Positions 1 through 7,962 of a stretch of DNA of 64,000 bases are shown here, one piece after another. Position numbers and translations under genes: made by a program. The notes under the pieces were generated by a model. It was not told where the DNA came from. It saw nothing but the letters and a program-made list of their open reading frames with translations, and did not search any database. Location: positions 386,394-450,393 of the forward strand of contig OY282377.1 in the NCBI GenBank assembly GCA_958295785.1, written 5' to 3'. The stretch is from an uncultured Latescibacterota bacterium. GTDB taxonomy: Bacteria; Latescibacterota; UBA2968. Every line of letters starts with the position of its first letter. The first letter of the stretch is position 1.

Positions 1-516
1 CACCGCGCCGGAAAATTGGGATTGGGCAGCGCGGTGATGGCCGGGTTTGCACGGGCCAAGCGGGATATTTTGGGTGTGATAGATGCCGATTTGAGCCACG
101 ACCCCATCGTGTTGCCGCAACTCATTTACGGTTTGCGGGATTGCGATCTGTCCATTGGCAGCCGGTTCGATGCGGAAAGTCACGTTGAAAAATGGGCGTG
201 GTACCGCAAAGTGATTTCGCAAGTCGGGGTGTTTTTCGCGCGGCAATTAACCGGCGTGCAAGACCCCCTGGCGGGCTACTTTTTTCTGCATCGGCGCGTC
301 ATTAAAGACGTGACCCTGACTTCGCCGGGGTACAAAATTTTGCTGGAAATTCTGGTTAAGGGGCATTACGCCTCCCTGTTGGAAGTGCCCTTTGTCTTTC
401 GCAACCGGCAATACAGCAGCAGCAAATTGAACTGGATGGAGTACTATTTGTTTGCCAAACAATTGTTGATCTTCTGCTTTTTGCGGCGAAAAAAGCCCAA
501 AACCCACGTCAAATAG
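1..516 (+). CDS. Family 2 glycosyltransferase, polyprenol-phosphate mannosyltransferase-like (5' end outside window)
   Basis: The reading frame is open from base 1, so the N-terminal nucleotide-binding part is missing. The visible part has LGLGSAVMAGF followed by DADLSHDP, the metal-binding aspartate motif typical of dolichol-phosphate mannose synthase-like GT2 enzymes, and then the acceptor-side half. The protein ends with a basic tail (RRKKPKTHVK) and shows no C-terminal membrane segments, so it is the soluble or peripheral type that loads a sugar onto a polyprenyl phosphate at the cytoplasmic face. The exact sugar cannot be told. The downstream gene has its own promoter, so this is probably the last gene of its operon. 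Confidence 0.8.
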   Translation, partial: HRAGKLGLGSAVMAGFARAKRDILGVIDADLSHDPIVLPQLIYGLRDCDLSIGSRFDAESHVEKWAWYRKVISQVGVFFARQLTGVQDPLAGYFFLHRRVIKDVTLTSPGYKILLEILVKGHYASLLEVPFVFRNRQYSSSKLNWMEYYLFAKQLLIFCFLRRKKPKTHVK

Positions 517-532
517 GTTCGGGTATTTTTGC

Positions 533-561
533 TTGACACAGGGGCAATTGGCCTTTATGTT
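533..561 (+). promoter_or_regulatory. Sigma70-type promoter for the ABC transporter genes
   Basis: TTGACA at 533-538 and TATGTT at 556-561 are separated by exactly 17 bp. The start codon of the permease follows about 44 bp downstream behind a GGAGG ribosome-binding site at 595-599. The match to the housekeeping consensus is good; activity is inferred. Confidence 0.6.
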
Positions 562-604
562 GACCGCGTTTTAGACACTTATTCGATAAATTTTGGAGGC
601 ACTT

Positions 605-1276
605 ATGGCCGATCAGCACGAACTCAAAACCCAAATTACCCTGCCGCTTTCCAAAGCGGTTGAGATCAGTTTTAACAGCGTTAAAATCCGATTTGGCCGG
701 TCTTTAATTACGGTGAGTGGCATTGTGCTCGCCATTGCTTTTTTGATGTCAATTTGGGCGGGCAATGCCATTGTCGAGGGTTTGATTTCTGCCGGCGATC
801 CCAAAATCAATTTGGTGCTGCAACAAAAGGGCGTTGAAATTGATCCCGACAGCACCGCCGCGAGACAGAAACAATCGAAAGATGCGTGGTTGGCGGTGTT
901 GTCCTTGCTCGTGTGTCTGGTGGGGATTGCCAATGCCATGCTGATGTCTGTCACCGAGCGTTTCCGCGAGATCGGCACCATGAAGTGCATGGGCGCGCTG
1001 GACGGGTTTATCATTAAGCTGTTTATTCTCGAATCCACATTTATGGGCATTGCCGGCACAATTATCGGGGTGATCGTCGGGTTTGTATTGACCTCACTGC
1101 TCAACATGTCGAGTTTTGGCGCGATCATTTTTGATCACATTCCCCTGTCCCAAATTCTCGGCGACGGTCTTTGGGCCATTGCAATTGGTTCTGTTTTGTC
1201 CCTGATAGGCGGCATTTTGCCGGCCTATCGCGCCGCCAAGATGGAGCCTGTCGACGCGATGTCTTTGGAAGTTTGA
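605..1276 (+). CDS. ABC transporter permease, FtsX/MacB-like, without the usual periplasmic domain
   Basis: This 223-residue protein has a cytoplasmic N-terminus, one membrane segment at about residues 40-60, a linker of only about 35 residues, and then the three-segment FtsX domain. That domain includes the conserved turn ERFREIGTMKCMGA and the final PAYRAAKMEPVDAM. MacB/LolC-type permeases normally carry about 200 periplasmic residues between the first and second membrane segments; here that domain is essentially absent. The start at 605 is chosen because GGAGG lies 5 bases upstream; a TTG at 593 in the same frame is less likely. It pairs with the ATPase gene that follows. The substrate is unknown, possibly a lipoprotein, peptide or drug. 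Confidence 0.82.
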   Translation: MADQHELKTQITLPLSKAVEISFNSVKIRFGRSLITVSGIVLAIAFLMSIWAGNAIVEGLISAGDPKINLVLQQKGVEIDPDSTAARQKQSKDAWLAVLSLLVCLVGIANAMLMSVTERFREIGTMKCMGALDGFIIKLFILESTFMGIAGTIIGVIVGFVLTSLLNMSSFGAIIFDHIPLSQILGDGLWAIAIGSVLSLIGGILPAYRAAKMEPVDAMSLEV

Positions 1277-1394
1277 AATCGGCTATCAGCGTTCCGCGTT
1301 CAGCCCCCACCGCGCCACCTCCAAAGACGCTTGTTTTGCCGGCCGCTTGGGGGCGTGGGATGGGCGGACCTAACAACTGACCTCGAGGTGTTTT

Positions 1395-2165
1395 ATGGCT
1401 ATGGAAGAAAAAACAGAAACAACTGTAGAGACCGAAGCCGCAACTGTTGTGCGAACTCAGGATGTAAAAAAGGTCTATGTGATGGGCGAAGAGCAGATTC
1501 ACGCGCTCAGGGGCGTGGATCTGGAAGTCACGCAGGGCGAATATTTGTCCATCATGGGCCCTTCTGGCTCGGGGAAGAGCACCCTGTTCAACATGGTGGG
1601 CGGGTTGGACAAGCCGACCGAGGGCAAGGTCTATATCGACGATGTGGATGTCGCCCAACTCGACGCTTATGAACTCGCTTGGTTGCGCTGCCGAAAGATC
1701 GGTTACATTTTTCAGTCCTACAACCTGATTCCCGTGATGACCGCGCTCGAAAATGTCACTTTGCCCATGGTATTTGCCGGGCTGACGAGCGATGAAGCGC
1801 GCGACAAGGGCGTGGAATTGCTGACGCAAGTGGGCCTAGGCGAGCGCGTGATGCACAAGCCCTTCGAGCTTTCGGGCGGGCAACAACAGCGCGTGGCGGT
1901 CGCGCGGGCCTTTGCCAATGATCCGGCGATCATTTTAGCCGACGAACCGACTGGAAACCTCGATTTGAATACCGGGCGCGAGATCATCGAGTTGTTGCGC
2001 CAGATGAACACAGAATCGGGCGTCACCGTGATTTCAGCCACGCACGATCACAAAATGCTGTCCGTATCCGACCGCGTGGTGTGGGTGCGCGATGGCCGCG
2101 TGGATCGCGTGATCGACCGCGATGAGTTGAAAATTGAAGTGGGCACCATTGACGGACATGAATAG
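1395..2165 (+). CDS. ABC transporter ATP-binding protein, LolD/MacB family
   Basis: This 256-residue ATPase has all the expected motifs: Walker A GPSGSGKS (residues 55-62), Q-loop at Q107, signature LSGGQQQR (159-166), and Walker B IILADE (179-184) followed by PTGNLD. The LolD/MacB subfamily is indicated by the IGYIFQSYNLIPVMTALENV segment. A GAGGTG ribosome-binding site precedes the ATG. It would energise the permease encoded 118 bp upstream. Its last 56 coding bases are repeated at 4460-4515, so the 3' end of this gene was the site of a DNA insertion. Confidence 0.9.
   Translation: MAMEEKTETTVETEAATVVRTQDVKKVYVMGEEQIHALRGVDLEVTQGEYLSIMGPSGSGKSTLFNMVGGLDKPTEGKVYIDDVDVAQLDAYELAWLRCRKIGYIFQSYNLIPVMTALENVTLPMVFAGLTSDEARDKGVELLTQVGLGERVMHKPFELSGGQQQRVAVARAFANDPAIILADEPTGNLDLNTGREIIELLRQMNTESGVTVISATHDHKMLSVSDRVVWVRDGRVDRVIDRDELKIEVGTIDGHE
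2100..2155 (+). repeat. Direct repeat, left copy (3' end of ABC ATPase gene)
   Basis: These 56 bases recur without mismatch at 4460-4515, and the similarity continues weakly for about 8 more bases. The two copies bracket the 2.3 kb segment that separates the ABC genes from the trp promoter. Duplication of a gene's 3' end around inserted DNA resembles attL/attR of an integrated element, but no integrase gene remains. Confidence 0.85.
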
Positions 2166-2416
2166 GAGACGCCTCAAGCATTCTCGTATACTGTAGCTCA
2201 GGAGAAATTGCACTGGAAGAAATTCGGAAAATAATAAACAAAGCATCTACCAAGGAACGAGTTACCCTAAATAAAATACTTGGAGCTGAAAACCCTGAAG
2301 AAGCCGACTTTGAGGATATTGAGGATGGATTCTGGTGGAACGCCCAGTCCTTCGGGCGATTTTGGCTGAACCTTTTATCTGACGATCAGCCTTCCTATCG
2401 GCAGATCGTCAAGCAA

Positions 2417-2998
2417 GTGGCGGAAAAGCTCGATATTAGTCAACCCGCACTGACAACCCAAGACCTTGAGATACTGATCGCACAGAAGGTGCTCCGGACG
2501 GTTTGGGAGCAGATGACGCCAGAACAGAGAGTGGAGATGGAAGCCGAGTTGCGACAAATGGCCCAGCAATTTGACAAGGGCGGCGCACTTGCCGCAAGTA
2601 CCAGCATCTTTGCTACCTTGACAGCAGCCAAACTATCGGGATTTGGCGTCTATCTACTCGCTTCTACATCTTTGGGGGCCCTGACAGGGGTGATAGGGGT
2701 TACGCTACCTTTTGCAGTCTATACCACTATGTCGAGTGCCATCGCAGTAATTCTTGGTCCAGTTGGCTGGATTGGTGCGGGCCTGTTCGCAATCTGGAAA
2801 CTTACGGGTGCGAACTATAAGCGCCTAATTCCTGCTGTCCTCTATGTGTCGGTATTAAGGGCACAGCAAGAGCAAAAGCGGCAAGATATGTTAAGGGCAC
2901 AGCAAAAGCAAAAGCGGCAAGATATGTTGAGGATCACAGCAATCATTGGAGTTATCTTGTTGGTTATTTTGGTGGTTTATTTTTTCTTTAATGGATAA
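2417..2998 (+). CDS. YaaW-like (UPF0174 family) protein, 5' end probably lost
   Basis: From the GTG at 2417 this gives 193 residues. The frame is open back to 2165 with no ATG/GTG/TTG, and the upstream translated stretch (GFWWNAQSFGRFWLNLLSDD) still resembles the family, so the gene is probably truncated or fused at its 5' end. Similarity to E. coli YaaW rests on LRTVWEQMTPEQR in the middle and YKRLIPAVLYVSVLRAQQ near the end, recalled from the family rather than searched. A glycine-rich hydrophobic stretch (about residues 75-130), a 13-residue tandem repeat (AQQEQKRQDMLR / AQQKQKRQDMLR) and a final membrane segment follow. The stop codon touches the target duplication of the IS1595-type element. 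Function unknown. Confidence 0.55.
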   Translation: MAEKLDISQPALTTQDLEILIAQKVLRTVWEQMTPEQRVEMEAELRQMAQQFDKGGALAASTSIFATLTAAKLSGFGVYLLASTSLGALTGVIGVTLPFAVYTTMSSAIAVILGPVGWIGAGLFAIWKLTGANYKRLIPAVLYVSVLRAQQEQKRQDMLRAQQKQKRQDMLRITAIIGVILLVILVVYFFFNG

Positions 2999-3084
2999 AA
3001 AATAAGGGAATTATATATTTGCCAACCCTAACCTTTCTTGTTATATTTATCCAAGTTACAAGTTACGAATTAACAAGGGGGTGT

Positions 3085-4026
3085 ATGATGGCAAAGCAGC
3101 TTAGTTTCGTCGCGTTCACACAGAAGTTTGCCACGCCTGAAGCGTGTATTTTGCACCTTAAAAAGATACGCTTTAAGGATGGCGCGTCTTGTCCGCATTG
3201 TGGTAGTATGGGAAAAATCTATCGTCGTTCTGATTTGGCGTATCGGTGCTCGGATTGTGGGCGTAATTTTCATATTATTTATGGAACGATGTTTGGCAAG
3301 TCTAAAATCAAGATGTTGCCTAAATGGTTCGCGGCAATATGGATTGAAACGAACCCCTCAAAAGGTATTTCAAGCGTTCAGTTGGCAAAAATGATCGGTA
3401 CAACGCAAAAGACCGCTTGGTTTATGCTTCAAAGAATACGAAACGCTTTTGGCAACAAAGATGATGATGATGATTTTCTGTCTGGTATCGTTGAAATTGA
3501 TGAAACCTACATCGGTGGCAAAGAAAAGAACAAACATAAATCCAAAAAGTTGAATGCTGGTCGCGGAAGAGTAGGTAAATCGGTTGCTTTCGGAATGCGG
3601 GAAAAAGGTGAAGATGGTGAGGCAATGGCGGTTCATGTACAGGACGCAAAAGGGGCAACATGACACGAGAAGATGTTGAACCGGGTATTGACGGGCGCAA
3701 CTATTCATGCAGACGAGAACCGCGCATACGGCGCATTGAGGGATGATTACGAAGGGGAACAAATCAATCATTCTGCCGACGAATATGAACGCGATGGTGT
3801 CCATACGAACTCCATTGAAAGTTTGTGGGCATTGGTTAAGCGTGTCTATATGGGTATTCATCACCATTGGTCAGACAAACACATGCAAAAGGACCTGAAT
3901 GCTTGCGTGTTTCGCATCAATCGAAAAAAGGGTGATACCTTAAGTCGTGTTGATGAGATGTTGAATAGGGCGATGGGCGCCCGGTTGACTTACAAGCAAC
4001 TTATAGCCAGTGAGGGGGTTGCATGA
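3085..4026 (+). pseudogene. IS1595-family transposase with one in-frame TGA
   Basis: The N-terminal zinc ribbon (CPHC ... CSDC, about residues 38-60) and the ISXO2/IS1595 DDE domain are present: VEIDETYIGG, IHADENRAY and HTNSIESLWALVKRVYMG. Both halves are in the same frame, separated only by a TGA at 3661-3663, so a single CGA-to-TGA-type change would explain the break. The ATG at 3085 or 3088 follows a strong AAGGGGG site. It is probably inactive unless the stop is read through. Confidence 0.85.
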
Positions 4027-4035
4027 ACAACCTTT

Positions 4036-4200
4036 ATGGCACAGGCGGGCGATATGGAAGTCAACGGGAAATCTTATCCACGCATGCAAATGTTATCCGT
4101 TCCTGAAAGACGCGAAGGAAAACGTTTTGAAACGCCAGATGTTAGGGGCAGGCGTGCCGAAAATCAGAGGGCACTTGCATTCAACACCAAAAACCCGTGA
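4036..4200 (+). CDS. Possible small accessory ORF of the IS1595-type element
   Basis: This 54-residue frame lies between the transposase stop and the right inverted repeat. The product is charged, with no recognised motif (it starts MAQAGDMEVNGKSYP). It has no clear ribosome-binding site. IS1595 relatives sometimes carry passenger ORFs at this position, which is the only reason to list it; it could equally be chance. Confidence 0.25.
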   Translation: MAQAGDMEVNGKSYPRMQMLSVPERREGKRFETPDVRGRRAENQRALAFNTKNP

Positions 4201-4253
4201 TTACTTTAACAAGAAGATTTAGGTTGTCAAGTATATAATTCCCAAAAATAAAT

Positions 4254-4430
4254 ACAAAGTTTAAGCCTGAATTTTTTGACAAACAAGTCGATCCTGAAAC
4301 CGGGAATATGCTCTTTTTTCGGCGCGACATGCGCGGCATCCCTGACCGCGTGATCGAGGGAGATGGTTTTACGGTTGAATTTAAGGACGATCAGGTTTAT
4401 GTGCTCGATATCTTTAACGAAAAAAAGTGA
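4254..4430 (+). pseudogene. Remnant of an unidentified small protein gene
   Basis: The frame after the IS1595 target duplication is open without an early start codon and ends FKDDQVYVLDIFNEKK at a TGA. The amino-acid composition looks genuine, but I do not recognise the family. It is probably the 3' remainder of a gene carried in the inserted segment and cut by the insertion sequence. Confidence 0.4.
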
Positions 4431-4459
4431 TGGAACACCTTTTGAAAACCATCCAGACA

Positions 4460-4515
4460 GTGGATCGCGTGATCGACCGCGATGAGTTGAAAATTGAAGT
4501 GGGCACCATTGACGG
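4460..4515 (+). repeat. Direct repeat, right copy (orphan 3' end of ABC ATPase gene)
   Basis: This is an exact copy of 2100-2155, followed by a diverged stop-codon region that runs straight into the trp promoter. It probably marks the original junction between the ABC gene and the trp leader before 2.3 kb was inserted. Confidence 0.85.
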
Positions 4516-4533
4516 GCACGAATAAAATCTCCC

Positions 4534-4562
4534 TTGACAATTTGTTTCGAAATTGGTTATTT
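4534..4562 (+). promoter_or_regulatory. Promoter of the trp operon
   Basis: TTGACA at 4534-4539 and TTATTT at 4557-4562 are spaced by 17 bp, about 25 bp before the leader peptide start. Its position directly ahead of the leader ORF and attenuator supports its role. Confidence 0.65.
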
Positions 4563-4586
4563 TTGGCGCGTTGAAAGGAATTTGAT

Positions 4587-4682
4587 ATGAATACATTTGC
4601 AAACCACTTTTGGTATTTTTGGCGTCAATTTGACGGTCGATATTATTATCGCCGCCCGTCCAAGTGCGTGGTTTGCCCCTAG
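4587..4682 (+). CDS. trpL: trp leader peptide (aromatic-rich, 31 residues)
   Basis: ATG at 4587 follows GAAAGGAA and the frame ends at TAG 4680-4682. The peptide holds Phe-Trp-Tyr-Phe-Trp at residues 8-12 and Tyr-Tyr-Tyr at 19-21. Two Trp codons in five, with Tyr and Phe between them, is what a ribosome-stalling attenuator needs. It lies between the promoter and a terminator hairpin ahead of trpE. The extra Tyr/Phe codons suggest that shortage of any aromatic amino acid could be sensed; this is inference. It is not a homologue I can name by sequence. Confidence 0.72.
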   Translation: MNTFANHFWYFWRQFDGRYYYRRPSKCVVCP

Positions 4683-4715
4683 GTGTTGCGTGGTTTGCAC
4701 GAGAAGACATGATGA

Positions 4716-4753
4716 GGTCGTGGGCAAATAGCTCACGGCCTTTTTTGATTTTT
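4716..4753 (+). terminator. trp attenuator: intrinsic terminator hairpin
   Basis: GGTCGTGGGC (4716-4725) and GCTCACGGCC (4731-4740) form a 10 bp stem with two G-U pairs and a five-base loop, followed by a run of Ts (4741-4753) broken by one GA. TTTGCCC near the leader stop (about 4672-4678) is complementary to GGGCAAA at 4722-4728 inside the hairpin, so it can act as the competing antiterminator. Confidence 0.75.
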
Positions 4754-4782
4754 TACCCACCGATGAACGCGGATGAACACAC

Positions 4783-6255
4783 ATGATTAAACCCGATTTC
4801 AAAACCGTGAAAAAAATGGCCCAAGGTTGCGGTCTCGTTCCCATTTCCAAAGAAATCCTCGCGGATACCGAGACGCCCGTGTCGGCCTACTTGAAAATTC
4901 GCGCTCGGTCATCGCCTTATGCGTTCTTGTTTGAAAGCGTGGTGGGCGGCGAGCAAATTGGGCGATACTCGTTTTTGGGCGTGGACCCGTTTTTGATCTT
5001 CCGGTCACGCGGCACAAAAATTGCCATAGAAAACGCGGCGACTGTGCGAAAATTTGAGGGCGACCCCATCGCGGAATTGCGCGGGTTGTTGCAAAAATAC
5101 CGGTCGCAACACGTCGAGGGCTTTCCCCGATTCACGGGCGGCGCCGTGGGCTATGTGAGCTACGATGCCGTGCGTTTGATCGAGCGCGTTCCCAATACGG
5201 TTGAAGACGATCTGCTTATGGACGATCTGTTGCTGATGTTTTTCGATTCGGTGCTGGCATTTGACAATGTGACCCACAAAGTGCATGTGATGGGCAATGT
5301 GCATACCGCGGGCGATTTGGCGGCGAATTACGCGGAGGCGGTTGAGCGGATCGACGCGCTCATCCAGGCATTGGCGCAGCCGGTCGACGCGGCCATGAAA
5401 CCGGGAACGAGTTCGTGCGCGGTGACATCCAATACGAGCAAAGAGGCGTATATGGATGTGGTGGCGCGTTGCAAGGGCTATATCACTGCGGGCGATATTT
5501 TTCAGGTCGTGCCGTCGCAGCGGTTTGCGATGGAGGTGAGCGTGGATGCGCTGGATATTTATCGGGCGTTGCGAACCGTGAATCCGTCGCCGTATATGTT
5601 TCACGTCGATTTGAAAGACCACCAACTCGTGGGCGCGTCGCCCGAGTTGCTCGTCCGAGTCGAAGACCGGGTGGTGCAGGTGCGACCCATTGCGGGCACG
5701 CGCTGGCGCGGCAAAACAGAGGCCGAGGATCGGGCGCTGGCAAAAGATTTGTTGGCCGATAAAAAAGAGCGCGCCGAGCACATTATGCTGTTGGATTTGG
5801 GGCGCAACGACATCGGGCGCGTGTCCCGCTTCAACACGGTACGCGTGACCGAACAGATGGCGATAGAACGCTATTCGCACGTCATGCACATCGTTTCAAA
5901 TGTGCGCGGCGAGTTGCTGGATGAGGTGGATGCCCTAGACGCGCTTTTTGCCTGCTATCCGGCGGGCACCGTGTCGGGCGCGCCCAAAATTCGGGCGATG
6001 GAGATTATCGACGAGATGGAGACCACGCGCCGAGGCCCGTATGCCGGCGCAGTGGGCTATATCGACTTTGCGGGCAACATGGATACGTGCATCGCCATTC
6101 GCACCATGCTGATCAAAGACGGCAAGGCGTACGTGCAGGCAGGCGGCGGCGTGGTGTTCGATTCGGATCCGGAATGCGAATACCAAGAGACCGTGAACAA
6201 GGCGCGCGCCCTGTTTCGGGCCGTGGAACTGGCAGAGAGAGGAGCATTGGTGTGA
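4783..6255 (+). CDS. trpE: Anthranilate synthase component I
   Basis: This 490-residue chorismate-binding enzyme converts chorismate and ammonia or glutamine to anthranilate together with TrpG. The N-terminal domain contains LFES, the counterpart of the LLES element that binds feedback-inhibiting tryptophan. The catalytic half shows [20 protein letters not shown] and [19 protein letters not shown]. The ATG at 4783 has a weak ribosome-binding site; translation probably depends on the attenuator upstream. Its stop overlaps the trpG start (GTGA), so the two subunits are translationally coupled. Confidence 0.97.
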   Translation: MIKPDFKTVKKMAQGCGLVPISKEILADTETPVSAYLKIRARSSPYAFLFESVVGGEQIGRYSFLGVDPFLIFRSRGTKIAIENAATVRKFEGDPIAELRGLLQKYRSQHVEGFPRFTGGAVGYVSYDAVRLIERVPNTVEDDLLMDDLLLMFFDSVLAFDNVTHKVHVMGNVHTAGDLAANYAEAVERIDALIQALAQPVDAAMKPGTSSCAVTSNTSKEAYMDVVARCKGYITAGDIFQVVPSQRFAMEVSVDALDIYRALRTVNPSPYMFHVDLKDHQLVGASPELLVRVEDRVVQVRPIAGTRWRGKTEAEDRALAKDLLADKKERAEHIMLLDLGRNDIGRVSRFNTVRVTEQMAIERYSHVMHIVSNVRGELLDEVDALDALFACYPAGTVSGAPKIRAMEIIDEMETTRRGPYAGAVGYIDFAGNMDTCIAIRTMLIKDGKAYVQAGGGVVFDSDPECEYQETVNKARALFRAVELAERGALV

Positions 6256-6815
6256 TTCTCGTCATCGACAATTACGATTCCTTCACGTACAACCTCGTGC
6301 AGTATCTCGGGGAACTGGGGGCAACGCTCATCGTGCATCGCAACGATGCCATCTCGCTGGCAGAGATCGCGGAGATCGCGCCCAAAAAGATCGTCATTTC
6401 CCCCGGTCCTTGTACCCCGAATGAAGCGGGCATTTCCATCGCACTGGTGCAGCACTTTGCCGGGCAAATCCCGATCTTGGGCGTTTGCCTGGGGCATCAG
6501 GCCATCGGGCAGGCGTTTGGCGGCGCAGTTGTCGGCGCATCGACCATTATGCACGGGAAGGTGTCACAGATTCACCACGCGGGGCAGTCGATTTTTCGCG
6601 GCCTGCCCAATCCGTTTATCGCCACGCGGTATCACTCCTTGGTGGTCGCACGCGAAAGCCTGCCCGATTGCCTCGCCATTACAGCCGAGACCGCCGACGG
6701 CACGATTATGGGCCTGCGCCACAAAGAATGCGCCGTGGATGGCGTTCAATTTCATCCCGAATCCATTTTGACGGGCGAAGGCAAAAATCTGTTGCAAAAC
6801 TTTCTCGATGCCTGA
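6252..6815 (+). CDS. trpG: Anthranilate synthase component II, glutamine amidotransferase
   Basis: This 187-residue class I amidotransferase supplies ammonia to TrpE. The catalytic triad is visible: Cys in [11 protein letters not shown], and His and Glu in QFHPES near the end. [13 protein letters not shown] at the N-terminus is characteristic of TrpG/PabA. A GTG start at 6252 overlaps the trpE stop by 4 bases. It could also serve a PabB, but the operon position supports a role in tryptophan synthesis. Confidence 0.95.
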   Translation: MILVIDNYDSFTYNLVQYLGELGATLIVHRNDAISLAEIAEIAPKKIVISPGPCTPNEAGISIALVQHFAGQIPILGVCLGHQAIGQAFGGAVVGASTIMHGKVSQIHHAGQSIFRGLPNPFIATRYHSLVVARESLPDCLAITAETADGTIMGLRHKECAVDGVQFHPESILTGEGKNLLQNFLDA

Positions 6816-6831
6816 GCGGAGGACAAAGACC

Positions 6832-7962
6832 ATGCTCAACGCTTTCTTCGTCAGCAATTTCAGACTGTTCAAACACCTCGACCTTCCCCAACTCGGACGA
6901 GTCAATCTCATCGCGGGGAAAAACGGTTCGGGCAAGAGCGCGTTGTTAGAGGCGATCCGCCTATACGCGAGCCATGCCCATCCCAGCGCGTTGGCCGATC
7001 TCGTATTGTCGAGAAAAGAATACTGGTCTCCCAAAACGCATCCCGGTTTTGATGAAGGGGTTTCAGGGCGCGTGCTCAGGCATTTGTTTTGCGGGCATCA
7101 ACTGCCCGAACACAATGGCGAGGGGATTCGGGTTGGCCCGTCCAAAGACGAACATTTCCATCTCACGACAGCGGCTTATGTGCCCTTGGAAGGGGGTTAT
7201 GTCCAAAGGGTGCCGACGCCGCAACCGGTTATGGCAAAGGATGAATCTCTCCTGATAACCCCCCTCACGACACAGGACGTCAAAAAATTACCCGACGATA
7301 TTTTTTTTCGCGACACGTATCTCGTTTTGGAACACAAAGGGCAAACGCACTGGCTGGTGAATTTGGATAAAAATTTGAACGAGCAGACGAGGCCAGTGCG
7401 CGATCAAAGCCCGTTGCGAGTGGTCCGACCCCAATCCGCAGACCCAAATGAGTTGGCCTCTCTGTGGGACAAAACAGTGCTGACGAGTTTGGAAGCCGAG
7501 GTGATCGCCGGGCTACAATTGATTGAGCGCGACATAAAGCGGCTTTCTTTTGTTGACGCAGAAGACTTTCGGATTCCGGTGGTTCAACACCGCGATTCTC
7601 CAGAGCCGCTGTCGCTCCAAAGTTTCGGCGAGGGTGTCCTGCGGTTGTTTGAAATTCTCCTTTCTTTGGCGAATGCGAGAGATGGCATTTTGTTGATCGA
7701 CGAACTGGAAAACGGTCTGCACTATAAAATTCATCCCCGTGTTTGGGACCTTATCTTTCGGCTGTCGCAAAAATTAAATGTGCAAGTTTTTGCGACCACG
7801 CACAGTTGGGATTGTATCCGGGGGTTTGAGACCGCTTGGCGCGAACACGTAGATGCGGGGACATTTATCCGCTTGGATGTGAAAGCGGATAAAGTCAAAG
7901 CAACTTATTACGACCTAGAAACGCTTTCTGGTGCGTTGTGGGTGGGGGTTGAGGTTCGCTAA
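6832..7962 (+). CDS. AAA/ABC-type ATPase (AAA_15/AAA_21, OLD-like) paired with a TOPRIM protein
   Basis: This 376-residue SMC/RecF-like ATPase has Walker A GKNGSGKS (residues 29-36) after the typical opening FRLFKHLDLPQLGRVNLIAGKN. A signature-like SFGEGVLRLFEI precedes Walker B ILLIDELENGLH (286-297) and an ATTHSWD switch-histidine motif. These are family hallmarks of OLD-type and PARIS-type ATPases. The ATG at 6832 is chosen because CGGAGG precedes it; an in-frame ATG at 6808 would overlap trpG. The stop overlaps the next gene's ATG by one base, so the two are coupled. It sits inside the trp operon yet has no known role in tryptophan synthesis; anti-phage defence is the likeliest role. Confidence 0.82.
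   Translation: MLNAFFVSNFRLFKHLDLPQLGRVNLIAGKNGSGKSALLEAIRLYASHAHPSALADLVLSRKEYWSPKTHPGFDEGVSGRVLRHLFCGHQLPEHNGEGIRVGPSKDEHFHLTTAAYVPLEGGYVQRVPTPQPVMAKDESLLITPLTTQDVKKLPDDIFFRDTYLVLEHKGQTHWLVNLDKNLNEQTRPVRDQSPLRVVRPQSADPNELASLWDKTVLTSLEAEVIAGLQLIERDIKRLSFVDAEDFRIPVVQHRDSPEPLSLQSFGEGVLRLFEILLSLANARDGILLIDELENGLHYKIHPRVWDLIFRLSQKLNVQVFATTHSWDCIRGFETAWREHVDAGTFIRLDVKADKVKATYYDLETLSGALWVGVEVR

Larger units (their letters stand above)
3006..4243 (+). mobile_element. IS1595-family insertion sequence with perfect 8 bp target duplication
   Basis: Terminal inverted repeats of 23 bp lie at 3006-3028 and 4221-4243 (about 20 of 23 match). The flanking 8-mers AAAAATAA at 2998-3005 and 4244-4251 are identical, the duplication length known for IS1595. 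The element is 1,238 bp and carries a transposase gene broken by one stop codon plus a possible small second ORF. Removing the element and one 8-mer rejoins the YaaW-like gene's end to the ORF remnant at 4254. Confidence 0.92.
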
